Source: Cyanobacteria bacterium UBA791 | GTDB lineage: Bacteria; Cyanobacteriota; Vampirovibrionia; Gastranaerophilales; Gastranaerophilaceae | Direction: 5' to 3' | DNA length: 58,520 nt | Assembly: GCA_002297005.1 (NCBI GenBank) | Contig: DBIX01000070.1 | Location: 12,165-70,684, forward strand | Shown here: piece by piece, positions 41,247 to 50,512 of the stretch | Numbering within the stretch: the first letter of the stretch is position 1 | How the letters are laid out: every line of letters begins with the position of its first letter | Translations under genes and position numbers: made by a program | The notes under the pieces: generated by a model | Told to the model about the DNA's origin: nothing | Database searches by the model: none | What the model saw: only the letters and a program-made list of their open reading frames with translations

Positions 41247-42631
41247 AAAGAATTTTACCAATAATGTTTATATTGATTTGCTTAACTCTTCCTGCTTTTG
41301 CAGAAACTAAAGAGGCTTCTATTCAAAAAGTTGGTCTAACTTTTGAACAAGCTTATCAATTAATGTTAGAAAACAACAACTCCTTGAAAGCTTTTGAAGA
41401 ACAAATCAAGAAAGCAAAGTATGAACGTAATGCTGCAGTTGGTCAATTTTTACCAAAGGTGGTTGTAAATGCTACATATATGCATTTTTCTGACCCTATT
41501 GCGGTTACAACTCCTGTTTCTATTCCAGCATTACGTTATAGTTCAAATTTAACTACTGAGGTTCAAGATAAAAACTTGTTTACAGTAGGTGGTGCAGCTG
41601 TTTGGAACATCTTTACAGGTGGTAAAATAATTGCTTTAAATACAGCTGCAAGAGCTAAATTGGAAGCCTCTAATTCAAAGTATGTTGAAGTTCAAGATAA
41701 TTTAACAGTTGAACTCGTAAAAAGATATTATGGGTTAAGGCTTGCTCGTGATGTCGTATCTGTTCGTGCACAAGTTATGGAAGGTATTAAAAAACATCTT
41801 GATGATGCGAAAGCACTTGAACGTGAGGGTATGATTTCTAAATCTGAAAGATTACACGCAGAAGTTGCTTATGCCGATGCTCAAAGACAATATAAGGCTT
41901 CTTTAAGAGATGCAAATGTTATTGAAGAGGGGTTAAAAACGCTTATCAAATCAAAGGATGCTAATTTAAAAGATGTTTTAATTTATCCGGATTCATTATT
42001 ATTTGCATATAACGATAGCACAATAGACGTTGCTGAAATGAAGAAGAATGCATTAGAAAATAACCCGCAATTAAAACAGTTAAAAGCAAAGAAAAAAGCG
42101 TTGAATGCAAAATTTAAAAGCGAAGTTGCAAATTATTCTCCAAATGTAAGCTTATTTGTATATGATATTGTTGGGGCTAAGGATTTATCACAGTCTTTTC
42201 CAAGAGTAGGTGTGGGAGGTTCTGTTAATTTCTTGTTATTTGATGGTTTAACTCGTTATAACAATGTTCGTGCAGCTGATGCTGATAGACATTCAGTTGA
42301 TTACGAGATTGCTGATGCTGAATATAATATCGAGTCTTTAGTTACAAAACAGTATCAAGAATTGATGAAGAATAAGGAAATGTATGAATCATCAAATGCT
42401 TCTATGGCAAACGCTCAAGAATCCTTAAGAACAGCAAGTTTAGGCTTTAAAGAGGGATTTAGAACTTCTCTTGATGTTACTGATGCAGAACTTGCTCTAT
42501 CAAAGGTTAAGATTGAAAGACTTCAATCTCTTTATAATTATGATTTGACTTTATGCGAATTATTAAAGACAAACGGTAATACAAAAGAATTTTTAAATTA
42601 TATTATTAACTCAAAAGGTGAAAAATTTTAG
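41243..42631 (+). CDS. TolC-family outer membrane efflux protein
   Basis: 462 residues. Signal peptide 1-21 (ILICLTLPAFA), then two long helical-hairpin repeats typical of outer membrane efflux proteins (LTFEQAYQLMLENNNSLKA; GFKEGFRTSLDVTDAELAL near the C-terminus). Forms a trimeric channel through the outer membrane. It is the exit duct for the HlyD/ABC-2 partners that follow. Confidence 0.92.
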   Translation: MKRILPIMFILICLTLPAFAETKEASIQKVGLTFEQAYQLMLENNNSLKAFEEQIKKAKYERNAAVGQFLPKVVVNATYMHFSDPIAVTTPVSIPALRYSSNLTTEVQDKNLFTVGGAAVWNIFTGGKIIALNTAARAKLEASNSKYVEVQDNLTVELVKRYYGLRLARDVVSVRAQVMEGIKKHLDDAKALEREGMISKSERLHAEVAYADAQRQYKASLRDANVIEEGLKTLIKSKDANLKDVLIYPDSLLFAYNDSTIDVAEMKKNALENNPQLKQLKAKKKALNAKFKSEVANYSPNVSLFVYDIVGAKDLSQSFPRVGVGGSVNFLLFDGLTRYNNVRAADADRHSVDYEIADAEYNIESLVTKQYQELMKNKEMYESSNASMANAQESLRTASLGFKEGFRTSLDVTDAELALSKVKIERLQSLYNYDLTLCELLKTNGNTKEFLNYIINSKGEKF

Positions 42632-42639
42632 GTGGAATT

Positions 42640-43575
42640 ATGAATAAGAAAAGAGTTTTAGCAGTTTTAATATTAATTATTGGTATTTGTTTTATGGGTA
42701 TTTATATTTATAAAAAGACAAATACATTGATTTTGCAGGGTGAAGTTGAGGTTAAATCTGTTGATTTATCATCAAAAGTAACTGGACGTGTTCAAAAAAT
42801 TAATATTAAAAAAGGTGATAAAGTTAAAAAAGGTGATGTACTTTTAGTTTTAGATACTCCTGAAATCCAAGCAAAAGCTGAACAAACTGAGGCTACTTTA
42901 GCACTTGCTATGGCTCAACAAGAAAAAGCTTCAAACGGTGCAAGAGTTGAACAAAGACAAATGGCTTTAAATCAACTGAATTTAGCTAAAAAAACTTATG
43001 AAAGAATAAATAGACTTCATAAAGAGGGCGTTGTTCCAACACAAAAACTTGATGAAGCTTATGCTCAATATAAATCAGCTCAAGATGCTTATAACATGAC
43101 ATCTTCTGCTAGATACGAGGATAAACTTTCAGCTAGTGCAAATGTTCAAAGAGCAAAAGGTGCAATTAGTGAAGTTTCATCATATCTAAAAGAAAATTCT
43201 ATTATATCGCCTATTGATGGTGAAATTACAGAATTAACTGTTGATGAAGGTGAACTCGTTGGAGCTGGTTATCCAATCGTTACTGTCGCTGATAATACTG
43301 ATGCTTGGGTAACTTTCAATATGAGAGAAGATTTATTATCAAAGATAAAAATGAATAAAGAATTAACAGTTATCATTCCAGCCTTGAGTAATCAAAAGGT
43401 AAAGGTAAAAGTTAATTATATTTCTGTTCTTGGTAATTTTGCTACTTGGAGAGCAACAAAAGCTAAGGGTGATTTTGATATGAAAACTTTTGAAGTTAGA
43501 GCTGTACCTCTTGAAGTTAATTCTGATTTGAGAGCTGGCATGAGTGCAATTATGGATTGGAAAAAGATTAAATAA
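42640..43575 (+). CDS. HlyD-family periplasmic adaptor subunit
   Basis: 311 residues. One N-terminal membrane anchor (6-25), a lipoyl/biotinyl-like half (VDLSSKVTGRVQKINIKKGDKVKKGD), a coiled-coil hairpin (75-170), then IISPIDGEITELTVDEGELV and a beta barrel. It bridges the inner-membrane permease to TolC. AGGTGG lies before the ATG. Same type as YhiI/YbhG adaptors. Confidence 0.93.
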   Translation: MNKKRVLAVLILIIGICFMGIYIYKKTNTLILQGEVEVKSVDLSSKVTGRVQKINIKKGDKVKKGDVLLVLDTPEIQAKAEQTEATLALAMAQQEKASNGARVEQRQMALNQLNLAKKTYERINRLHKEGVVPTQKLDEAYAQYKSAQDAYNMTSSARYEDKLSASANVQRAKGAISEVSSYLKENSIISPIDGEITELTVDEGELVGAGYPIVTVADNTDAWVTFNMREDLLSKIKMNKELTVIIPALSNQKVKVKVNYISVLGNFATWRATKAKGDFDMKTFEVRAVPLEVNSDLRAGMSAIMDWKKIK

Positions 43576-43576
43576 A

Positions 43577-44740
43577 ATGTCTTATAAAGCAGTTGTAAAG
43601 CGTGAAATTAATCAATTTATAAATCAACCATTAATAATTGTTTTAATGGTTGTTTTGCCGATAGTACTTTGCCTTATTACAACTTCTATTTTTAAAGAGG
43701 GTTCACCAAGAAATCTTCCTATTGCTATTTTAAATCAGGATAATTCAGAATTATCAAGACTTTTGGAACGTAATATTCAAACTCTTCCTTCTTGTAATAT
43801 TGAATATAGAATTACTGATTTAGAACAAGGAAAAGACCTTTTTACAAGAGGAAAAATTTATGCTCTTGTTATGATTCCAAAGGATTTTCAGTCAGATATT
43901 TATAGAATGAAAAATCCAAAGCTTGTTATGTATTATAATAACCAAATGATTTTGATAGGCGGAATTATATCAAAGGATTTGACTACTGTTGTGCAAACAA
44001 TGATGGTCGGAATTGATGCAAAAACAAGAGCTAAAAAAGGTTTACCTATGCAGGTTGCAGTTGAAAAGGCTAACTTGATTGTTGTTGATGATCACGTACG
44101 TTCAAATCCGTATTTGAATTATCAATACTTTTTATCTCTAATTGCCTTTGGTCACATTTTGCAAATTCTTATTTTGATGGTCGCAATGTGGGCATTTGGT
44201 ATTGAGTTTAAAAAAGGTACTACAAAAAAATGGCTTGCTTCTGCAAATGATTCAATAATTGTTGCAACGTTAGGGAAAATTACACCTTATTTTATAGTTT
44301 TTTCTTGTGATTTTGCAGTAATTTATTTTATGTACTTTGTACTATTTAATTCACCATTTAGCGGAAACTTCTTGATGGTGGTATTTTCAACCTTGTTGTT
44401 TATCTTTACTGTTTTGAGTTTAGGGGCATTATTTATGTCTATAAATGGTAATTTTAGATATTGCTTGAGTAATGCGGCTTTTTATTCAGCTATGGGTTTT
44501 GCTTTTGCTGGTGTTACTTATCCTGTTATGGCGATGCCAATGTTTGCCAAAATTTATAGTGCATCGTTACCGTTAACTCATTATATTAAAATTCTTTTAA
44601 ATCAAACAATGAGAGATTTACCTGTTGTTTATGATTTACAAAATATATTTGCATTACTTTGTATTGTTGGTTTATGTTTCTTGACTTTACCAAGATTGAA
44701 AAAGTTAGCAAATGATGAAAGTACTTGGTATCAAAAATGA
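43577..44740 (+). CDS. ABC-2 type transporter permease (first)
   Basis: 387 residues from ATG 43577, directly after the hlyD stop; an in-frame ATG at 43544 would lie inside hlyD. One N-terminal membrane helix, a large extracytoplasmic domain (LPIAILNQDNSELSRLLERN) and five C-terminal helices, as in YbhS/YhhJ permeases. It overlaps the second permease by four bases. No nucleotide-binding subunit is encoded in the operon. Confidence 0.88.
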   Translation: MSYKAVVKREINQFINQPLIIVLMVVLPIVLCLITTSIFKEGSPRNLPIAILNQDNSELSRLLERNIQTLPSCNIEYRITDLEQGKDLFTRGKIYALVMIPKDFQSDIYRMKNPKLVMYYNNQMILIGGIISKDLTTVVQTMMVGIDAKTRAKKGLPMQVAVEKANLIVVDDHVRSNPYLNYQYFLSLIAFGHILQILILMVAMWAFGIEFKKGTTKKWLASANDSIIVATLGKITPYFIVFSCDFAVIYFMYFVLFNSPFSGNFLMVVFSTLLFIFTVLSLGALFMSINGNFRYCLSNAAFYSAMGFAFAGVTYPVMAMPMFAKIYSASLPLTHYIKILLNQTMRDLPVVYDLQNIFALLCIVGLCFLTLPRLKKLANDESTWYQK

Positions 44741-45885
44741 TGAAAAAATTCTGGAGAATAATGAAATCTGAATATCGTCGATTTTTCCATGATGGTGGCT
44801 CTGTCCTAATTATGGTAATCGGTGTTATTGCGTATTCAATTTTTTATTCTATTCCATATTCAAATGAAGTGTTGCAAGATGTTCCTATTGCTGTTGTTGA
44901 TATGGATAATACAGAATTATCAAGAGAATTTACTAAACGACTTGATGCTAATGATAATGTTGAAGTTGTAAGAAAAACTGTTGACGTAAATGAGGCTCAA
45001 CATCTTTTCTATTCAAATAAATTAAAAGGTTATGTTGTTATACCTGATGACTTTGAAAAAAATATCAAAAATGGTAATCAATCACACGTTTCTATGTATG
45101 CGGATTCAAGTTATTTAATTATCTATAAAGCAGTTGCAACTGGTACGACTCAAACGGCAATGTCATTAGGTGGTGCTATTGAGGTTAATAGCTTAATGAA
45201 ACAAGGGGTTCCAAAACAAATGGCTATGAACTTAAAACAACCGTTTGAATTTGTTTCTACACCACTTTATAACCCTGCTGGTGGTTATGCAACATATATT
45301 TATCCGGTAATTTTGATTTTAATTCTTCATCAAACTATTGTCGTAGGTTTGGGGCTTTTGCTCGGAACAATGAAAGAAAAACATAGAGATTTTTGCTATA
45401 GAAAACAAAATAGAGGCTTTGTCCTGTTCGCTCGTTCAACTGCCTATGTTTTGTTATATATGTTTTATTCTTTGTTCTATTACTTGTTGTATCCTGCTAT
45501 TGTAAATTATCCAATGTCATACAACTTGTTACCACTATTTATTTTCTTAGTACCATTTTATTATGCAACGGTATTCTTTGCACATTTTTTATCATTCTTG
45601 TATACAACAAGAGAATCTTCTCTATTGATTTTCGTTGTGTCTTCTTTGATTTTGATATTTTTACCAGGGTTTATTTGGCCTAAAGAAGCTATACCAATGT
45701 ATTTGAACGTAATATCATTCTTTATCCCAGCAACAAAAGGTGTTGACGGAATTATAAAATTAAATCAAATGAATGCAACATTCTATCAGATTTTTGGGGA
45801 TTTTTGTGTAATAGTATTCTTGGCTATTTTATATTATTTCTTGGCTTTAAAATTTGCTTGCAAATGTAAATCGGATAGAAGTTAA
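44737..45885 (+). CDS. ABC-2 type transporter permease (second)
   Basis: 382 residues from ATG 44737 (ATGA overlap with the first permease; a second ATG follows directly). Same topology as its neighbour and a related outer domain (VPIAVVDMDNTELSREFTKRL), so the two are distant paralogues forming a heterodimer. Last gene of the tetR-tolC-hlyD-permease operon. The missing ATPase must come from elsewhere. Confidence 0.88.
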   Translation: MMKKFWRIMKSEYRRFFHDGGSVLIMVIGVIAYSIFYSIPYSNEVLQDVPIAVVDMDNTELSREFTKRLDANDNVEVVRKTVDVNEAQHLFYSNKLKGYVVIPDDFEKNIKNGNQSHVSMYADSSYLIIYKAVATGTTQTAMSLGGAIEVNSLMKQGVPKQMAMNLKQPFEFVSTPLYNPAGGYATYIYPVILILILHQTIVVGLGLLLGTMKEKHRDFCYRKQNRGFVLFARSTAYVLLYMFYSLFYYLLYPAIVNYPMSYNLLPLFIFLVPFYYATVFFAHFLSFLYTTRESSLLIFVVSSLILIFLPGFIWPKEAIPMYLNVISFFIPATKGVDGIIKLNQMNATFYQIFGDFCVIVFLAILYYFLALKFACKCKSDRS

Positions 45886-45963
45886 CATTTTTTAATAGAA
45901 AAGGCAATTTTTTTGTTCAGGATACTTTAATAGTTATCGATTAGTATAAGAAGGTGGAAAAGC

Positions 45964-47730
45964 ATGTCAACAAACGATATTGGAAATATTTCTCAAAGGT
46001 TAAAACAAATGCAACAACAACAGTCAACACAAGCATCACAAGATGATAGTGTTACAATTGACGTTTTTAGTACGGGTGATGTTGGTGCAAAAGTTAGTTT
46101 AGTAGCTGATGAAAATAATTCATTGTTTACAAAAACGAATTTGATACAAGATAATAAAACTGTGAGTGATAAACCAACTGGTACAGATAAGGATACCCCA
46201 TTACCAAAAGAGTTTGAAAAATATGCTGAAAATCCAAAAGATGTTGCTGCATTAAAATCATTAACTCCAGAACAACTTGAAAAAGCTAAACAGTTTACTT
46301 CAACAAAAATGCTTGCTCAAAATATTGCACAAATTGTACAAATTTTTGATAAAGATCAATGTGCAAAAGTTAAGCAAAAAGTTGATGAAATTACTGAATA
46401 TATTGGTGGCGACAACAACACATTTGCAGTAGTTTTAGGTCGTGACAAATATGATACAAAGACTTTTAACCTAAATGCCTTAGGTTTAACTTTTAATTTA
46501 ACTACAGAAATCTTAGATGAAAATTTAGATGTTCGTTCTATTGAAAAAACAGAAGAATTTCAGAAAAAAGATGGTGACAAATATCGTATGCAAGAGGCTT
46601 ATGACCTTAAAAATAACACAATTTCAAAAACAAGATATGAATACGATAAAGAAACAAAAATGCCTTATGTAACTTATGAGATTCGTTCAAAAGTTAATGA
46701 AGATGGAACAATGATTTCAAGAGAATATACAAGACCATCTGACGTTAAAGGTGTTAGAACTGTTGATGTTTTAACAGAAGACGGATTGAAAGAAGTAAGT
46801 TCTGCAAAACAAAAGAAGAACGGTAAAGTCAAAGTTAATAAAGATATGGAATCTTTAGATGGTACAAGAACTCAATATAAATACAAGGATGACCCTAAAG
46901 GTGATAGATATTTGCATTACAAGATTACTGACAAAGACGGTAAAGTCTTGATGGATAATAAAAAGACTTTTACTGTTGTATCTGATAATGAGTTTAAATC
47001 AACTTTTAACGATAAAAGTTATACAATGAAAATTGTAGATAATAAGTTAACTGTTGTTGATGATAAGGATTCAAATAAGACTGCAACATTTGATTTAGGT
47101 GCTGTTAAAGGTGATAGTGAAAAACTTATCAAAACTCTTAAACACTTATCAGGTGATGAACTTCTTGAAATGAGTGAAACAGTTAAAAACTTTGAGGGTA
47201 TGACAAATGAATTAGAATCATACTTTAATGGTGTGGATAAATCGCTTCACTCAGGGGATAACTTATTCGTAGTTCTTCACGAATTAGGTCATGCTAAAGA
47301 TTTTAAAAACGTTGATGCTACAAACAATATAACTATCTATCAAACTGTTGATAACTTGATTTCTCAAAATAAAGAATTGTTAGATATTTATAATAGTGAA
47401 AAATCAGCATTTACAGATGCTTTTCCTGAAGCTCAAAGAGAACATGTTGATTACTTTACAAATGCGTTGACTCATTATAGCGGACCATCAGGTGGCGTAA
47501 AAGAAACAGTCGCAGAGGGTAATGCAATTCACAATACTCCGATGACTCATGAATTACTATCGTTGAGAACTCAATATTTGCAACAATACTTCCCTCGCAC
47601 AATGGCTAAGTTGAATGAATTGTATCAATCAAATGCAAAGAAAGATTTATCTCAAGCTTCAAAACCATTTAGATTGGAACTTCCTAAATTTGAATTACCA
47701 AAACAAGAACTTCCAAAGTTACCAAAGTAA
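45964..47730 (+). CDS. Large hypothetical protein with zinc metallopeptidase motif (anthrax lethal factor-like)
   Basis: 588 residues without signal peptide or membrane segment. The N-terminus is glutamine-rich (KQMQQQQSTQ), the middle is charged with beta repeats (residues 190-390), and the C-terminal third carries HELGH (H439, E440, H443) in FVVLHELGHAKDF, then ETVAEG (E514/E518), a spacing like the zinc ligands of lethal-factor-type peptidases. The end repeats LPKFELPKQELPKLPK. Possibly a secreted or effector protease; the export route is not visible. A terminator follows. Confidence 0.6.
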   Translation: MSTNDIGNISQRLKQMQQQQSTQASQDDSVTIDVFSTGDVGAKVSLVADENNSLFTKTNLIQDNKTVSDKPTGTDKDTPLPKEFEKYAENPKDVAALKSLTPEQLEKAKQFTSTKMLAQNIAQIVQIFDKDQCAKVKQKVDEITEYIGGDNNTFAVVLGRDKYDTKTFNLNALGLTFNLTTEILDENLDVRSIEKTEEFQKKDGDKYRMQEAYDLKNNTISKTRYEYDKETKMPYVTYEIRSKVNEDGTMISREYTRPSDVKGVRTVDVLTEDGLKEVSSAKQKKNGKVKVNKDMESLDGTRTQYKYKDDPKGDRYLHYKITDKDGKVLMDNKKTFTVVSDNEFKSTFNDKSYTMKIVDNKLTVVDDKDSNKTATFDLGAVKGDSEKLIKTLKHLSGDELLEMSETVKNFEGMTNELESYFNGVDKSLHSGDNLFVVLHELGHAKDFKNVDATNNITIYQTVDNLISQNKELLDIYNSEKSAFTDAFPEAQREHVDYFTNALTHYSGPSGGVKETVAEGNAIHNTPMTHELLSLRTQYLQQYFPRTMAKLNELYQSNAKKDLSQASKPFRLELPKFELPKQELPKLPK

Positions 47731-47748
47731 AAATTGAGAACAATTATA

Positions 47749-47783
47749 AAAAATAACCAACTTTAAACAAGTTGGTTATTTTT
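47749..47783. terminator. Bidirectional terminator between convergent genes
   Basis: AAAAATAACCAACTT / AAGTTGGTTATTTTT, a perfect 15-base stem with loop TAAAC. It serves the plus-strand peptidase-like gene and the minus-strand J-like gene, whose stop it touches. Confidence 0.93.
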
Positions 47784-48108
47784 ATTTTAAATTAAATTTT
47801 TGTTTAAAATATTGATAGGCATATTCTAATCTAGCTTTTTCTTCTTGAAATTCTTCGGTATTATATTTAGATTTTAATTCTTTATATTTTTTTTGAATTT
47901 CTTCAAAATTAGAACCAGCGGGAAGATTTAAAGCTGAATAGTGCATTTCTTCTGTTGAAAGAACCTCTTCTTCTGGAAAAAAATTCTTGTCATAATTGTC
48001 AGTAGCTTGTTTAAGTTCCTTGTTCATCATTTCAAAAGCATCTTTTAAAGATACTTCTTTTTTGTTTTTGCCAATTAAATTTTTTATACTGTCAAAAAAA
48101 TTAGTCAT
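47782..48108 (-). CDS. J-domain-like protein lacking the HPD motif
   Basis: 108 residues. The C-terminal half (YSALNLPAGSNFEEIQKKYKEL, then EYAYQYFKQKF) has the helix pattern of a DnaJ J-domain, but the HPD tripeptide that activates Hsp70 is replaced by YNT. The N-terminal half is charged. It starts 2 bases after the amino acid permease stop, so the pair is translated together. It may be a degenerate co-chaperone or adaptor. Confidence 0.6.
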   Translation of the reverse strand: MTNFFDSIKNLIGKNKKEVSLKDAFEMMNKELKQATDNYDKNFFPEEEVLSTEEMHYSALNLPAGSNFEEIQKKYKELKSKYNTEEFQEEKARLEYAYQYFKQKFNLK

Positions 48109-48110
48109 AA

Positions 48111-49637
48111 TTAATCTTTATCACTTTTAACATTAGTTTCATTTTTACGAATTTTTTTATAGCTATAACAGAAGTAGAATAAGATTCCCACAATCATATA
48201 GCCAATAAAGATTGGAGTTGATGCACTACCAGATTTGAATGAAGAATAGCAAAGCCCTGCACAAATAATTATACCAATAAGAGGTACTATTGGAGAAAAT
48301 GGAACTTTGAAGGAACGGTGTACGTTTGGTTCTGTTTTTCTCAAAATAGGAATTGCTAAACAAACAATTATTAGAGAGAAGAATGTACCAAGGTTACATA
48401 ATTCTGCTGAAATAGTAAGGTCAGTAGTTAAAACACCGACTATCATAATTAATCCGATAATCCAAATAATTCTGTTTGGACTGTTAGTTTTTTTGCTCAA
48501 GACTCTTAGAGAACTTGGTAGATAAAAATCTCTACTCATTGCATAAAGTATTCTAGAGCCTGCAATTGTCATTACCAAGTTTACAGATGTCATAGCCGCT
48601 AACGCCCCTAGTGAAACAAGACCAGCAATCTTAGATTGTCCAATATAATTTAGAGCATAAGCCATTGGTGCTTCCAAGTTTATTTGATTAAGTGGCATTA
48701 TACCTGTTAACACAAGAGCTACTGCCATATATACGATAGTACAAATTACTAATGATAAAATAATTGCAATAGGAATATCTCTTTTTGGCTTTTTACATTC
48801 CTCTGAAACCGTTGCTACTGCGTCAAATCCAATATATGCAAAGAATATTATGAATGCACCTATACAAATTCCGCTAAAACCATTTGGTGCAAATGGAGTC
48901 CAGTTTTCTGGTTTTACGTAAAATAAACCTGTGAATATAAATAACAATGCGATTAAAATTTTAACCCCAACCATTATTGTTGTAACCATTGTTGATTCTT
49001 TTGTACCTCTAGTTATACATAGCGTTAAAAGAATAACAAATATAATGGCTGGTAAATTTATAGAAAATGGCATTCCAAATATATGAGGAACGCTATTTAT
49101 AACATCAGTACTTTGTTTCATAAGTGTATGGTAATCTGTAACAAGCCAAACCGGTGGATTTATAAGCCAATCAGGTAAGTATTTGTCAAACCCTCTTAAA
49201 AACTGGAATAAGTATCCATTCCAAGCAATAGCACCAGCAATACCTCCGATAATGTATTCAAGGATTAGTAACCATCCAACAATCCAAGCTATAAATTCAC
49301 CAAGCGTTGCGTAAGTATAGATATAAGCACTACCAGCTACTGGCATGATACAAGCTAATTCGCAATAGCATAATGCCGAAAATACACACGCTACAACGGC
49401 TATTACCATAGAAATTGTAACCGCTGAACCTGCTCCAAGAGTTGAACCTGAACCTGCAGTTGCAACACCTATAATTGTGAATAATCCAGCTCCAAAAATT
49501 GCTCCAACCCCTAACATTACTAAATCAAAAAGTCCTAAAGTTTTTTTGATTTCTGAATTTGCTGCTGTTTCAATGATTTCAGTAGAGTTTTTTCTTTTTA
49601 TTAAATTTTTTAAAAGAGTTGTGATAGTCTTTTTCAT
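48111..49637 (-). CDS. APC-family amino acid permease (cationic amino acid transporter type)
   Basis: 508 residues with about twelve to fourteen membrane segments. The first helix motif LVMLGVGAIFGAGLFTIIG and SALCYCELACIMPVAGSAYIYTY mark the CAT/YhdG branch of the APC superfamily. It takes up amino acids by proton symport; the exact substrate is unknown. It faces the 49787 gene across a spacer holding a strong dyad, and is followed by the J-like gene. Confidence 0.9.
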   Translation of the reverse strand: MKKTITTLLKNLIKRKNSTEIIETAANSEIKKTLGLFDLVMLGVGAIFGAGLFTIIGVATAGSGSTLGAGSAVTISMVIAVVACVFSALCYCELACIMPVAGSAYIYTYATLGEFIAWIVGWLLILEYIIGGIAGAIAWNGYLFQFLRGFDKYLPDWLINPPVWLVTDYHTLMKQSTDVINSVPHIFGMPFSINLPAIIFVILLTLCITRGTKESTMVTTIMVGVKILIALLFIFTGLFYVKPENWTPFAPNGFSGICIGAFIIFFAYIGFDAVATVSEECKKPKRDIPIAIILSLVICTIVYMAVALVLTGIMPLNQINLEAPMAYALNYIGQSKIAGLVSLGALAAMTSVNLVMTIAGSRILYAMSRDFYLPSSLRVLSKKTNSPNRIIWIIGLIMIVGVLTTDLTISAELCNLGTFFSLIIVCLAIPILRKTEPNVHRSFKVPFSPIVPLIGIIICAGLCYSSFKSGSASTPIFIGYMIVGILFYFCYSYKKIRKNETNVKSDKD

Positions 49638-49704
49638 ACACCTCTAGATTAGCACAAACACGCCTTTGTTTTTAGCAATTCTCTTGTATTTTTACATATC
49701 AAAA

Positions 49705-49739
49705 CATTTGTTACAAATTTAGCTTTAATGTAACAAATG
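49705..49739. promoter_or_regulatory. Large dyad operator in divergent spacer
   Basis: CATTTGTTACA and TGTAACAAATG are perfect 11-base arms with a 13-base spacer. It lies 66 bases before the permease start and 47 before the opposite gene, so one regulator could control both. Confidence 0.5.
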
Positions 49740-49786
49740 CATGTTTTTTTGATTAATTAATTTCAAATCTTTGTTTTTATACAATT

Positions 49787-50440
49787 ATGGTAGTAGAATG
49801 TGTTAATTTAAATTCGTTTAATCAGGTAAATACTTGTAGAGCTGTATCAAAAAGTGCTACAAAGTATGTTTCAAATCCTGTAAAAACAGAAAAAACAGAT
49901 GATAGCAACAACGCAGTAGTTTCAAAAGATGGTAATACTGCAATTAGAAATATGGCTTTAGCTTCATTTAAGCTAAAGAAATCAGCCGTTGTTGTTCAAA
50001 ATGGCAAAGAATACAATATTAAAGGTAAATATAAAGTAATTGGTGAATTACCAACAAAAGAAGTCAATGCAACTTGGGCTTCTCGTGGTTATACTGACCC
50101 ACCTTATAAACCAAATGAAAAAGCTCAGATTATTGAGCTTACTGATACAGCAAAATTTGTAAGAACTTATGATAATAAAAATTCTTTCAAAGCTGGTGGC
50201 TGGGTTATGAAATATGAAGATATAAAAGGTTTGTCACCAGAAGAAATTGCTGATAAATTTGCATTACCTCAAGTTCCAAAATACGTATGTGATTGTACGC
50301 TTGAAGCTGGTACAAAAATGTGTACTGGCGAGTGTAATCCTTTATATGGTAGAAAAGGCGGTGGCACTCAGTTTGACTTAATGGGTGTTCGCACAGGAAA
50401 ATTTGACAATGAAAGAGAAATTGGTAAATCTCTTGCTTAA
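49787..50440 (+). CDS. Hypothetical protein with polymorphic-toxin-like C-terminus
   Basis: 217 residues, no signal peptide. The N-terminal 60 residues are low-complexity. The C-terminal part (AGGWVMKYEDIKGLSPEEIADKFALP, read as GGWVMKYEDIKGLSPEEI, then VPKYVCD and GRKGGGTQFDL) recalls a C-terminal domain seen in polymorphic toxins and CdiA-like proteins, here with inserted cysteines (CDC, MCTGEC). The function is unproven. The ATG sits one base after a TACAAT box, so the true promoter or start may differ. Confidence 0.5.
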   Translation: MVVECVNLNSFNQVNTCRAVSKSATKYVSNPVKTEKTDDSNNAVVSKDGNTAIRNMALASFKLKKSAVVVQNGKEYNIKGKYKVIGELPTKEVNATWASRGYTDPPYKPNEKAQIIELTDTAKFVRTYDNKNSFKAGGWVMKYEDIKGLSPEEIADKFALPQVPKYVCDCTLEAGTKMCTGECNPLYGRKGGGTQFDLMGVRTGKFDNEREIGKSLA

Positions 50441-50512
50441 TTTTGGCAATTTTTTCTATTTACTTGTTTTATAGTTCATGTCTGACTATGTAATTTTAGG
50501 AGAACTTTAAAT

